Positions 19,298 through 26,176 of a DNA stretch of 44,571 nt are shown here, one piece after another (positions within the stretch are counted from its first letter, which is position 1; every line of letters starts with the position of its first letter). The position numbers and the translations under genes are program-made. The notes under the pieces were generated by a model. The model had not been told where the DNA came from and did not search any database. It was given only the letters and a program-made list of their open reading frames with translations. Source of the stretch: Bacteroidota bacterium (GTDB lineage Bacteria; Bacteroidota; Bacteroidia; Bacteroidales; SZUA-534). The DNA is taken from positions 1 through 44,571 of the forward strand of contig QKGS01000073.1 in the NCBI GenBank assembly GCA_003250355.1, in the 5' to 3' direction.

Positions 19298-19325
19298 AAT
19301 TTACGCTCACTTTTTCAACTTAAAA
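19296..19325 (-). promoter_or_regulatory. Promoter of the candidate non-coding transcript
   Basis: The minus strand reads TAAATTTG at 19303-19296, an exact -7 match, with TTTT about 18 bases further upstream (three of four -33 bases). Confidence 0.4.
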
Positions 19326-19410
19326 TACTTTTAATTTTTTTTTGCGTAAAAAATTTTTCTTGGCTCAAAATACAAAAACACAAAGCCTTTAATATCAATT
19401 AATTATCTTT

Positions 19411-19427
19411 ATGCAAACGATTTGCAT
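19411..19427. promoter_or_regulatory. LacI-type operator, site 1
   Basis: ATGCAAACGATTTGCAT has perfect 7-bp arms around a CGA centre, the shape of a LacI/GalR-family operator (central CG with flanking TGCAAA/TTTGCA). It lies next to a TAAGTTTA promoter-like element on the minus strand. Confidence 0.5.
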
Positions 19428-19470
19428 AAACTTATAAAAAAATACCCCTTAAATTATCTTATTGGCAGTT

Positions 19471-19486
19471 ATGCTACCGTTTGCAT
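19471..19486. promoter_or_regulatory. LacI-type operator, site 2
   Basis: ATGCTACCGTTTGCAT is a less perfect version of the same palindrome, keeping the ATGC...CG...GCAT core. Confidence 0.4.
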
Positions 19487-19490
19487 TGAA

Positions 19491-19506
19491 TTGCAACCGT
19501 TTGCAT
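19491..19506. promoter_or_regulatory. LacI-type operator, site 3
   Basis: TTGCAACCGTTTGCAT keeps the TGCAA-CG-TTGCA symmetry. It starts 20 bases after the start of site 2, about two helical turns, so both sites face the same side of the DNA. Confidence 0.45.
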
Positions 19507-19510
19507 GAAT

Positions 19511-19533
19511 GTTTTGGAATATTATTCCAAAAC
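19511..19533. repeat. Perfect 10-bp palindrome
   Basis: GTTTTGGAAT and ATTCCAAAAC form a perfect inverted repeat around ATT, just after operator site 3. There is no T tract on either side, so it is more likely a protein-binding site or cruciform than a terminator. Confidence 0.45.
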
Positions 19534-19615
19534 AAAACAAAGGGGTGAAATTTTGTGGTTTTTTATTCTATTATCCGACTAAAAAAGATAATATAAGTGG
19601 TTTTTATATTTTTTA

Positions 19616-19631
19616 ATGCAAACGCTTGCAT
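19616..19631. promoter_or_regulatory. LacI-type operator, site 4
   Basis: ATGCAAACGCTTGCAT is the best match to the shared consensus ATGCAAaCGnTTGCAT. It lies 10 bases beyond the rlmN stop codon. No LacI-family gene is present in the window. Confidence 0.5.
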
Positions 19632-19641
19632 AGATATTACT

Positions 19642-20661
19642 TTATTTACTCTCACTAGTTGAAAGAAGCCCGCAGGCTGCAAATATATCTTGCCCTCTTG
19701 AAGCTCTTACCGTGGTAAGAATCCCTTTAGCATTCAAAGAATCCTTAAATAGTTGTATTTTATTAATATCCGAACCTTTTAGTCGTGAATTTGGAATAGG
19801 ATGAAAAGCAATAAGGTTTATACGACATTTTATCCCTTTTAGAATTTTGGCAAGCTCATTAATATGCTCCTGAGAATCATTTACACCTTCAAACATTATA
19901 TATTCAAATGATACTCTACGCTGTAATCCAAAATCGAAAGAGCGTATTTCATTAAGAACATCAATGAGAGGGTATGCTTTCTGAACCGGCATTAACTCTT
20001 GTCGCTCATTATGGAACGGGGTATGCATACTAATGGCTAAATGGCAGTTGCTTTTTGTGAGAAACTCTTTCATGCCCGGAATTATACCAATACTTGATAC
20101 TGTTATACGCTTTGGGCTCATGGAGTATCCCCAATCCGATGTTAATATTTCAAGGCTTTTTAGAACTTGTTCAATATTATCGAACGGTTCACCCATACCC
20201 ATATATACAATATTCGACACTTCGGTAAACTCATCAATACTTCGTATTTGGTTTATTATTTCGCCGGCTGTAAGGTTTTCATGAAACCCCTGGCGTGCTG
20301 TCATGCAAAACTCACACCCCATTTTACAACCAACCTGCGACGAAACACATACTGTTACACGCTCTTTGTCGGGTATCATGGCGGTTTCTATTGAGTAACC
20401 TAAATGTACAGGAAATAAATATTTTTTAGTCCCATCAATGCTTTCCTGAACTTTTACCGGTTTCGATAATCCAAAGTCATACTTGCTTTTAAGTATTTCC
20501 CTGTTCTTTGCAGAAATATTTGTCATATCATCAATTGATGATATTTCATGTTTATAAAGCCATTGTGTTATTTGTTTTGCAGTAAACTTTGGCATTCCAA
20601 TGTCCTGAACTATTGCTATAATCTCGTTTAGAGTTTTTCCAAATAACACTTCTCTTACCAT
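19642..20661 (-). CDS. rlmN: 23S rRNA (A2503-C2)/tRNA (A37-C2) methyltransferase RlmN
   Basis: This radical-SAM enzyme methylates C2 of A2503 in 23S rRNA and A37 in some tRNAs. The 339-residue protein has the [4Fe-4S] motif CKMGCEFC (Cys112, Cys116, Cys119), the second catalytic pair Cys105 and Cys330 (in GQDIFAACG), YMGMGEPFDN, and the family tail TTVRASRG. All catalytic cysteines are present and the length is normal. An exact -7 element (20688-20695) precedes the start by about 27 bases. The strong terminator at 20744-20774 insulates it from ilvC. Confidence 0.96.
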   Translation of the reverse strand: MVREVLFGKTLNEIIAIVQDIGMPKFTAKQITQWLYKHEISSIDDMTNISAKNREILKSKYDFGLSKPVKVQESIDGTKKYLFPVHLGYSIETAMIPDKERVTVCVSSQVGCKMGCEFCMTARQGFHENLTAGEIINQIRSIDEFTEVSNIVYMGMGEPFDNIEQVLKSLEILTSDWGYSMSPKRITVSSIGIIPGMKEFLTKSNCHLAISMHTPFHNERQELMPVQKAYPLIDVLNEIRSFDFGLQRRVSFEYIMFEGVNDSQEHINELAKILKGIKCRINLIAFHPIPNSRLKGSDINKIQLFKDSLNAKGILTTVRASRGQDIFAACGLLSTSESK

Positions 20662-20687
20662 TACTACTTATTTACAATTATAAACTG

Positions 20688-20695
20688 CAAATTTA
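20688..20695 (-). promoter_or_regulatory. -7 promoter element of rlmN
   Basis: The minus strand reads TAAATTTG, an exact consensus match, with GTTG 21 bases upstream as a possible -33 box. The predicted leader is about 20 bases. Confidence 0.5.
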
Positions 20696-20743
20696 CTTAC
20701 TAATTCTTAATTACTTCAACAATATTTTTGCTATTAAGAAATA

Positions 20744-20774
20744 AAACACCGGAAGTGTACGGCTTCCGGTGTTT
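20744..20774 (-). terminator. Strong hairpin terminator upstream of rlmN
   Basis: Arms AAACACCGGAAG and CTTCCGGTGTTT form a perfect 12-bp stem with a 7-base loop, followed on the minus strand by TTATTTCTTAA. It lies upstream of the rlmN promoter, so it ends ilvC read-through or a separate short RNA. The plus side also has a short T stretch, so bidirectional use is possible. Confidence 0.75.
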
Positions 20775-20780
20775 ATTTTA

Positions 20781-20823
20781 TGGGCTTTACGGCTTAAGGG
20801 CCTATTCGGGAATTTCACCCGAA
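20781..20823 (-). promoter_or_regulatory. Hairpin with FMN-riboswitch-like sequence
   Basis: On the minus strand, TTCGGGTGAAATTCCCGAA forms a 6-bp hairpin containing GGGTGAAATTCCCGA, identical to a conserved hairpin of the RFN element; TAAAGCCC follows about 15 bases later, as in RFN. The rest of the RFN core (GCCGACAGT, GGATGGGAGAAGG and the closing P1) is not seen, and no riboflavin gene is near. It is either a relic, an unrelated small RNA ending at 20744-20774, or chance. Confidence 0.25.
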
Positions 20824-20984
20824 AATGTTTGTTTAGCTTAGCTTATTTGGTTTTAAGCTGTTATTAAGTTACTTAAAAAGGTGATGCAAAACAACCGTAA
20901 AACGACGGATATGATTATAAAGTTGATTAATGTAATATTTTTGTTTATTAAACATAAAAGTATAAAATACCCTTATAAATTATA

Positions 20985-21018
20985 CAAAAAGAAAACCGCC
21001 ACCCAAAGGGGAGCGGTT
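20985..21018 (-). terminator. Intrinsic terminator of ilvC
   Basis: AACCGC (20994-20999) pairs with GCGGTT (21013-21018), with an inner CCC/GGG helix. The minus-strand continuation is TTTTCTTTTT. It lies 72 bases past the ilvC stop. Confidence 0.75.
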
Positions 21019-21089
21019 CTAATATTGTTAGCGTAATAAGATACTGATATTTCACTACTCATATCTCTCTACTCATAGTTTCTGTACTA

Positions 21090-22565
21090 TTATATAATAG
21101 CTTCCATAGCAGTCATAGCTTCACGTAAATCGGCACCTACGTACTCAATAGGGTGATTACGGATAACATAGTTAACAGCAATTAAAGTTTTGTTATCAAC
21201 TCCATTGCCCATTCCTGCGTCGTATTTTTTTCCAATTACATTTGTGTCAATTTTCTTCATAAAGTCAGCTAACAATGGCTTACATGCATGATCGAACAAA
21301 TAACAACCGTACTCAGCAGTATCGGAAATTACACGATTCATTTCAAATAGTTTTTTACGTGCAATAGTATTTGCAATAAGCGGAGTTTCGTGTAATGACT
21401 CATAGTAAGCCGACTCGCCAATAATACCTGCTTCAGTCATAGTTTCAAAAGCTAGCTCAACACCGGCTTTAACCATTGCCACCATTAATACGCCATTGTC
21501 GAAGTACTCTTGCTCAGAAATTTCAACATTACCTGCAGGAGTTTTTTCAAAGTTAGTTTCACCGGTAGCTGCACGCCATGTTAATAGGTTTTTATCATCG
21601 TTAGCCCAATCTTCCATCATAACGCGAGAGAACTCGCCACTCATAATATCATCTTGATGTTTTTGGAATAATGGACGCATAATTCCTTTTAGCTCTTCAG
21701 CGAGTTCAAAAGCCTTAATTTTAGCAGGGTTGCTTAAACGATCCATCATGTTAGTAATACCGCCATGTTTAAGAGCCTCGGTGATAGTTTCCCATCCATA
21801 CTGAATTAATTTTGAAGCATAACCGGCATCAATACCTTTCTCAACCATTTTGTCGAAACAAAGGATAGAACCTGTTTGCAAAAGACCACAAAGGATAGTT
21901 TGTTCACCCATGAGGTCAGACTTAACCTCTGCAACGAAAGATGAATGAAGTACACCTGCACGGTCGCCACCTGTAGCAGCAGCATAAGCTTTTGCTTGCT
22001 CGAATCCTTTACCTTCAGGATCGTTCTCGGGGTGAACTGCAATAAGTGTAGGTACGCCGAAACCACGCTTGTACTCTTCACGTACTTCTGAACCGGGTGA
22101 TTTTGGAGCAACCATTATTACTGTTAAGTCTTTACGTATTTGCATTCCCTCTTCAACAATGTTGAAACCATGAGAGTATGATAATGTAGCACCTTTTTTC
22201 ATTAAAGGCATTACAGCGCTTACTACAGCGGTGTGCTGCTTATCGGGAGTAAGGTTTATTACTAAGTCGGCAGAAGGGATTAACTCCTCGTATGTACCAA
22301 CTTTGAAATTGTTTTCTTTTGCATTTTTATACGACTGACGCTGCTCTTTTATAGCCTCGGCACGCAATGCGTAAGAAATATCAAGGCCTGAGTCGCGCAT
22401 ATTTAAACCCTGGTTCAAACCTTGTGCACCACAACCTACAATCACAATTTTTTTACCTTCTAAAGCTTTTACTCCATCTGCAAATTCTGTATTGTCCATG
22501 AATTCACAAACGCCTAATTGATTTAATTGCTCACGAAGTGGCAATGTGTTAAAATAATTACCCAT
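21090..22565 (-). CDS. ilvC: Ketol-acid reductoisomerase (class II)
   Basis: The enzyme performs the Mg2+-dependent alkyl migration and NADPH reduction of acetolactate and acetohydroxybutyrate in valine, leucine and isoleucine synthesis. At 491 residues it is the long class II form, with a duplicated C-terminal knotted domain, rather than the ~330-residue class I form. Visible features are the Rossmann motif [19 protein letters not shown], the PDKQHTAV segment, [20 protein letters not shown], and the metal-binding [11 protein letters not shown]. Other ilv/leu genes are absent, so it is a stand-alone gene with its own terminator. The start [13 protein letters not shown] is the usual class II start. 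Confidence 0.96.
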   Translation of the reverse strand: MGNYFNTLPLREQLNQLGVCEFMDNTEFADGVKALEGKKIVIVGCGAQGLNQGLNMRDSGLDISYALRAEAIKEQRQSYKNAKENNFKVGTYEELIPSADLVINLTPDKQHTAVVSAVMPLMKKGATLSYSHGFNIVEEGMQIRKDLTVIMVAPKSPGSEVREEYKRGFGVPTLIAVHPENDPEGKGFEQAKAYAAATGGDRAGVLHSSFVAEVKSDLMGEQTILCGLLQTGSILCFDKMVEKGIDAGYASKLIQYGWETITEALKHGGITNMMDRLSNPAKIKAFELAEELKGIMRPLFQKHQDDIMSGEFSRVMMEDWANDDKNLLTWRAATGETNFEKTPAGNVEISEQEYFDNGVLMVAMVKAGVELAFETMTEAGIIGESAYYESLHETPLIANTIARKKLFEMNRVISDTAEYGCYLFDHACKPLLADFMKKIDTNVIGKKYDAGMGNGVDNKTLIAVNYVIRNHPIEYVGADLREAMTAMEAII

Positions 22566-22853
22566 TTTGTATTTTATTTAGATTATTAGACTTTTAGATA
22601 TGAGTATTGAGCAAAAACTCAACTATTCATTGCTAAACATTTTAACGGGTGCAAATAAACAACAAATAGACGTAATAATAGAATGAAAAATATATGTTTT
22701 TTAGGTATTTTTCATGGATTAATTGATTTGCAAGTTTTTATTGATCATTTATTATTGCTAGAAAATATTTTATAACAAGCTGATTTTACACTTAATAAAA
22801 CATACGTAACAAAGATTTGCATTTAGGGAAATATCATACACTCTAAAGTGTCA

Positions 22854-23738
22854 CTATACTTTTTTACGATACTCTGCAGGGGTAATTCCTACAACTTTTT
22901 TGAAGAATTTGGTAAAATAGCTTTGATCGGCAAATGACATATAATCTGCTATTTCGGTTACTGTCATATCGGAATGAATAAGTAAACGCTTTGTTTCCAA
23001 AATAACTTTATCGTGAATTATCTGATTTGAGGTTTTTCCGGTAACTTTTCTAACAACTTGTGTCAAATGATTTGGGGTAATATTCATTATATCGGCATAC
23101 TGTTTTATTGAAAAATTATTCCTATAATTATCTTCAATTAATAACAGCAAGCTCTTCACTATAAGATTGCTGCGGCTATTTCCGCTATTTGTATTTCCAA
23201 GAGGGTATAAATTATTACAGGTTTGCAAAATAAGATCGAGCAATGAACGTATAATATCATCTTGATTAGAATGGGAATTTATTAATTCTTTTACCCCCCT
23301 TTCGAATAGTGTTTTGAGGAAGGATACATCATCTGTATTATTTAGCAGCAGCGGAGGGGTACTTTGCTCTACAGAAAAGAAGAATGGCAACTCAAGCAGT
23401 TTGTTTTTATTTGCCTGCCCCAGTAAATAAAATTCTGCGGTAAAAAGCAGAATATAACCGTCGATGTCGTGTGAAAGCTTTAACTTATGAGCTTGCCCCG
23501 GCGACATAAAGAAAACACACGGTGGCCTTATTTCATATTCATTGCTGTCGATAATGTGTATACCCGAACCCTGATTTAAAAATAAAACTTCATAAAAATC
23601 GTGTCGGTGCGGATATGCTACTTCAAAGTGCCTGCGTGCATCGAACACTTCAACACGATACATTTTACTGCGTGTTTCCGGTGTTGAAAATTCACCAAGA
23701 CTGTAGGTTGGTATGTTTTTATTTGGCTTTTGCTGCAT
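22854..23738 (-). CDS. AraC family transcriptional regulator
   Basis: The 294-residue protein has an N-terminal cupin-like sensor (HRHDFYEVLFLNQGSGIHIID around residues 41-62, then MSPGQAHKL). It ends in a C-terminal pair of helix-turn-helix motifs: QYADIMNITPNHLTQVVRKVTG and VTEIADYMSFADQSYFTKFFKKVVGITPAEYRKK. The ligand is unknown. It is flanked by ilvC (same strand, 288 bases away) and the RAYT locus, so no target is obvious. Cupin-AraC proteins of this type often regulate sugar or efflux genes or their own. Confidence 0.88.
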   Translation of the reverse strand: MQQKPNKNIPTYSLGEFSTPETRSKMYRVEVFDARRHFEVAYPHRHDFYEVLFLNQGSGIHIIDSNEYEIRPPCVFFMSPGQAHKLKLSHDIDGYILLFTAEFYLLGQANKNKLLELPFFFSVEQSTPPLLLNNTDDVSFLKTLFERGVKELINSHSNQDDIIRSLLDLILQTCNNLYPLGNTNSGNSRSNLIVKSLLLLIEDNYRNNFSIKQYADIMNITPNHLTQVVRKVTGKTSNQIIHDKVILETKRLLIHSDMTVTEIADYMSFADQSYFTKFFKKVVGITPAEYRKKV

Positions 23739-23776
23739 TATGTTTTTGTTTAAAAACGCAAAATAATAGGCATGAT

Positions 23777-23870
23777 TGCAATATATATCTTGCTTTATGC
23801 GAGACGCAATATCTTGCTTTATGCGAGACGCAATATCTTGCTTTATGCGAGACGCAATATCTTGCGTCTC
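23777..23870. repeat. Tandem 24-bp REP-derived repeats
   Basis: The unit GAGACGCAATATCTTGC + TTTATGC occurs at 23801-23824 and 23825-23848. A diverged copy lies at 23777-23800, and a final copy at 23849-23870 completes a perfect palindrome with 9-bp arms (GAGACGCAA / TTGCGTCTC). There are no unique spacers, so this is not a CRISPR array. The array lies immediately 3' of the RAYT gene, whose stop codon falls on its edge. Confidence 0.85.
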
Positions 23871-24571
23871 TACGTATTATTAAATTTGTCGGTTTTCCAT
23901 TTTTTGGGATTGCAATTTATATAATTTCTTATTGTATCAAACGATATTTCGTTTCTAATAATGTGATCATGATATCGTGACTGCCATTGAAATTCATGGT
24001 TATTATTGCGTGCACATTTTGTAACACCAATTTTATAACCTCGTATTATTGATGCCAAATTACGTGATTGCGGACCAAAACGGTTTTTGGATTTGGTTAA
24101 ATGTAGATACGCAATATTTTGCGTATCTATATTGGCATTAACATTGGCGGTGGTGGGAGACGCAATATCTTGCGTATCTACATTCGCATTAACTTTGACA
24201 TTGGCGGTGATGGGAGACGCAATATCTTGCGTATCTACATTCGCATTAACTTTGACATTGGCGGTGGTGGGAGACGCAATATCTTGCGTCTCTACGGGTT
24301 TGTCTATAATTATTATTCCGTGGATATGGTTTGGCATAACCACAAATGCATCTAATAATACAAACGGGAAATGTTTGGGTATTTCAAACCAACATGCCCA
24401 TGCATATTTTCCAATTTCTGACAATATCATTTTTCTATCGGCAATTTCTCCAAAATAATGATTTCTTCCATGTGTGCATATTGTAATAAAATATGGTGCA
24501 TTATGTCCATAATCCCAACTTTGGAGTCTGCATGATTGTATACGATATTTGTGATTATATTTTTCAGGCAT
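23870..24571 (-). CDS. REP-associated tyrosine transposase (RAYT) with in-frame REP repeats
   Basis: RAYTs are Y1/HUH single-strand nucleases that process REP palindromes. The 233-residue protein shows FITICTHGRNHYFG, the HUH motif VVMPNHIHGIIII (His82, His84), and the C-terminal WQSRYHDHIIRNE...FDTIRNYINCNPKKW with likely catalytic Tyr217. Residues ~93-155 are an insertion of 19-residue repeats (core VDTQDIASP-TANVKVNAN). Each repeat is encoded by a REP palindrome plus a spacer, and the total length is about 65 residues above the normal ~165-180. The stop codon TAG overlaps the first bases of the 3' REP array. All catalytic residues are intact, so activity is possible. Confidence 0.88.
   Translation of the reverse strand: MPEKYNHKYRIQSCRLQSWDYGHNAPYFITICTHGRNHYFGEIADRKMILSEIGKYAWACWFEIPKHFPFVLLDAFVVMPNHIHGIIIIDKPVETQDIASPTTANVKVNANVDTQDIASPITANVKVNANVDTQDIASPTTANVNANIDTQNIAYLHLTKSKNRFGPQSRNLASIIRGYKIGVTKCARNNNHEFQWQSRYHDHIIRNEISFDTIRNYINCNPKKWKTDKFNNT
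24104..24292. repeat. Four REP palindromes inside the RAYT gene, 57-bp period
   Basis: Palindromes lie at 24104-24129 (arms TAGATACGCAA / TTGCGTATCTA), 24157-24178, 24214-24235 and 24271-24292 (arms GAGACGCAA / TTGCGTCTC). The last three are exactly 57 bases apart, including a conserved spacer. Since 57 is divisible by three, every copy keeps the RAYT frame and reads ETQDIAS or DTQDIAS. Confidence 0.9.
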
Positions 24572-24630
24572 ATTTGTTTGTTTGCGGGTTAAAATACTAA
24601 TCTACAATAATCTGTTGAATTATGATTTAC

Positions 24631-24638
24631 TATCTTTG
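24631..24638 (+). promoter_or_regulatory. -7 element abutting the ABC ATPase start
   Basis: TATCTTTG matches TAnnTTTG exactly and ends 5 bases before the ATG at 24644, implying a leaderless transcript. No TTTG -33 box at standard spacing. Confidence 0.4.
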
Positions 24639-24643
24639 CTGAT

Positions 24644-25897
24644 ATGGAGCATAATAATTACAAACATACAGCCCTTAACGGCTCGCAACTTGCGTTAACT
24701 ACAACTTTTTTCAAGAATATATTAAGTGGCAATTCGCCTGAATATTTTCCTGAACTGGTTGGCAAAAAAGGTGCACTATTTTCAAATATCACTCTTACCA
24801 AGTTTATTGAGGAAGAAGTAAGCCACGATGCTTTTGACTTATCAATTGAAGAACACCGCAGTATAAGAACATTTTCAAGCGGAGAACAAAAGAAAGCTCT
24901 CCTTAAGCATTTGCTAAAAAGCAACCCCGATTTTCTAATTGTTGATAACCCATTCGACGCCCTTGATGTGGAAAGTGTGGCAAATTTAAAAGAACAACTT
25001 ACAAAGCTATCGGATGAAATGCCAATAATTCAAGTTTTTAAACGTAGAGATGACTTGTTGCCGTTTATTTCGTATGCAATGTATATTGAAAATAACAAAG
25101 TAATATTTAACGATACTATTGAGGCATTTATCACAATGTTTGAAACCGGAGACCCATTTAAGTTAAATGGCAATATCCCCGCTCCTATTGAAGAATACCA
25201 AATTGATTCTAATGAATTAGTAAAATTTGAAAATGTAAATGTTTCTTATGATAACCGAAAAATAATAACTGATATAAACTGGATTATCAAACGTGGCGAG
25301 TTTTGGCAATTAAAAGGGCCTAATGGCTCAGGAAAAACCACTATGCTTACCATGATAAATGGCGATAATCCAAAGGCATTTGGCGAAAGCATTTATTTGT
25401 TTGGACGCAAAAAGGGGACGGGTGAAAATGTATGGCAGATAAAAAAGCAAATTGGTTATTTTACCCCCTCAATGATGGAGCTTTTTAAAGGTCGGCATTC
25501 GGCATTGAGCATGATTGTATCAGGATTGGTTGACAGTATTGGGCTATACAAGAAAGCCTCAGAACTACAATTACACAAGGCAGAAGAGTGGTTGAAATTA
25601 ATAGGGTTGGATGAAAAGAAAAACAGAGTATTTATTGACTTGTCGCAAGTAGAACGGAGGCTTATACTTATAGCTCGTGCTATGATAAAACACCCTCCAT
25701 TACTTATTCTCGATGAGCCATCGACCGGTTTAGATGATTACAGCACTTCAATGCTCTCGGTATTGATTAACAAAATGGCCAAGGAAAGCTCTACTGCAAT
25801 TTTATATGTGTCGCACAGAACTGAACCCGATTTGAAGCCTGAAAAAATATTTCAATTAACACCGGGTGAGGATGGTTCAGTAGGGAGTGTTTTATAA
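24644..25897 (+). CDS. ModF-like double ABC ATPase with complementary degenerate halves
   Basis: The 417-residue protein contains two ABC ATPase halves and no membrane segment, as in ModF/PhrA-type proteins. The first half (1-~165) lacks a Walker A, but has a good signature FSSGEQ (77-82) and a Walker B in which the catalytic Glu is Asn (IVDNP, Asn102). The second half (~190-410) has Walker A GPNGSGKTT (225-233), Walker B LLILDEP (Glu358) and switch His391, but a poor signature DLSQVE (332-337). Only the composite site of second-half Walker A with first-half signature should hydrolyse ATP. The substrate and partner are unknown; no molybdate transporter genes are nearby. Confidence 0.75.
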   Translation: MEHNNYKHTALNGSQLALTTTFFKNILSGNSPEYFPELVGKKGALFSNITLTKFIEEEVSHDAFDLSIEEHRSIRTFSSGEQKKALLKHLLKSNPDFLIVDNPFDALDVESVANLKEQLTKLSDEMPIIQVFKRRDDLLPFISYAMYIENNKVIFNDTIEAFITMFETGDPFKLNGNIPAPIEEYQIDSNELVKFENVNVSYDNRKIITDINWIIKRGEFWQLKGPNGSGKTTMLTMINGDNPKAFGESIYLFGRKKGTGENVWQIKKQIGYFTPSMMELFKGRHSALSMIVSGLVDSIGLYKKASELQLHKAEEWLKLIGLDEKKNRVFIDLSQVERRLILIARAMIKHPPLLILDEPSTGLDDYSTSMLSVLINKMAKESSTAILYVSHRTEPDLKPEKIFQLTPGEDGSVGSVL

Positions 25898-26046
25898 GTT
25901 GAAAGTGACTCGGTCACCAGTAGGCAGTAGCAAAATGATTTAACTTGGCGACACAACTAAATATCTAATTAAAAGCTTTTTTGTTTTTTGTTAGGTAAAG
26001 TATATACCTAAACCTCTAAGGTTGTTTATTACTTGATTATAATGAT

Positions 26047-26076
26047 AAAACCCGCCTCTGAAGGAGTGCGGGTTTT
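26047..26076. terminator. Bidirectional-type terminator
   Basis: AAAACCCGC and GCGGGTTTT form a 9-bp stem with an inner CTC/GAG helix. T runs lie on both strands. It stands between the convergent ABC ATPase (150 bases past its stop) and helicase (101 bases past its stop) and could serve both. Confidence 0.75.
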
Positions 26077-26176
26077 ACAACTTAACCAAACTAAACCTAT
26101 GAAAAAATTTTTTGCGTTATAATATATAACTTACAATATCTGTGCCAAATATGTTTTTTTACCCAAAAATAATTAG

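Larger units (their letters stand above)
20662..21089. other. Gap between rlmN and ilvC
   Basis: These 428 bases hold, in minus-strand order, the ilvC terminator (20985-21018), an AT-rich stretch without recognisable features (~20830-20980), the RFN-like hairpin, a strong terminator and the rlmN promoter. No protein-coding frame was seen. Confidence 0.6.

Noticed and set aside
23777-23870. Possible CRISPR array
   Set aside because: Repeats are contiguous, without unique spacers, and belong to a palindromic REP family; no cas genes.
23615-23980. Plus-strand open frame with repeated ALCETQYL
   Set aside because: It is the reverse reading of the REP array and of the ends of two real minus-strand genes.
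24087-24458. Two plus-strand open frames with repeated ILRIYIRIN or DAISCVSTFALTL
   Set aside because: They are shadows of the REP repeats within the RAYT gene.
25908-25925. GTGAC...GTCAC hairpin after the ABC ATPase
   Set aside because: Only a 5-bp stem with a 3-base loop and no T tract; the stronger terminator is at 26047-26076.
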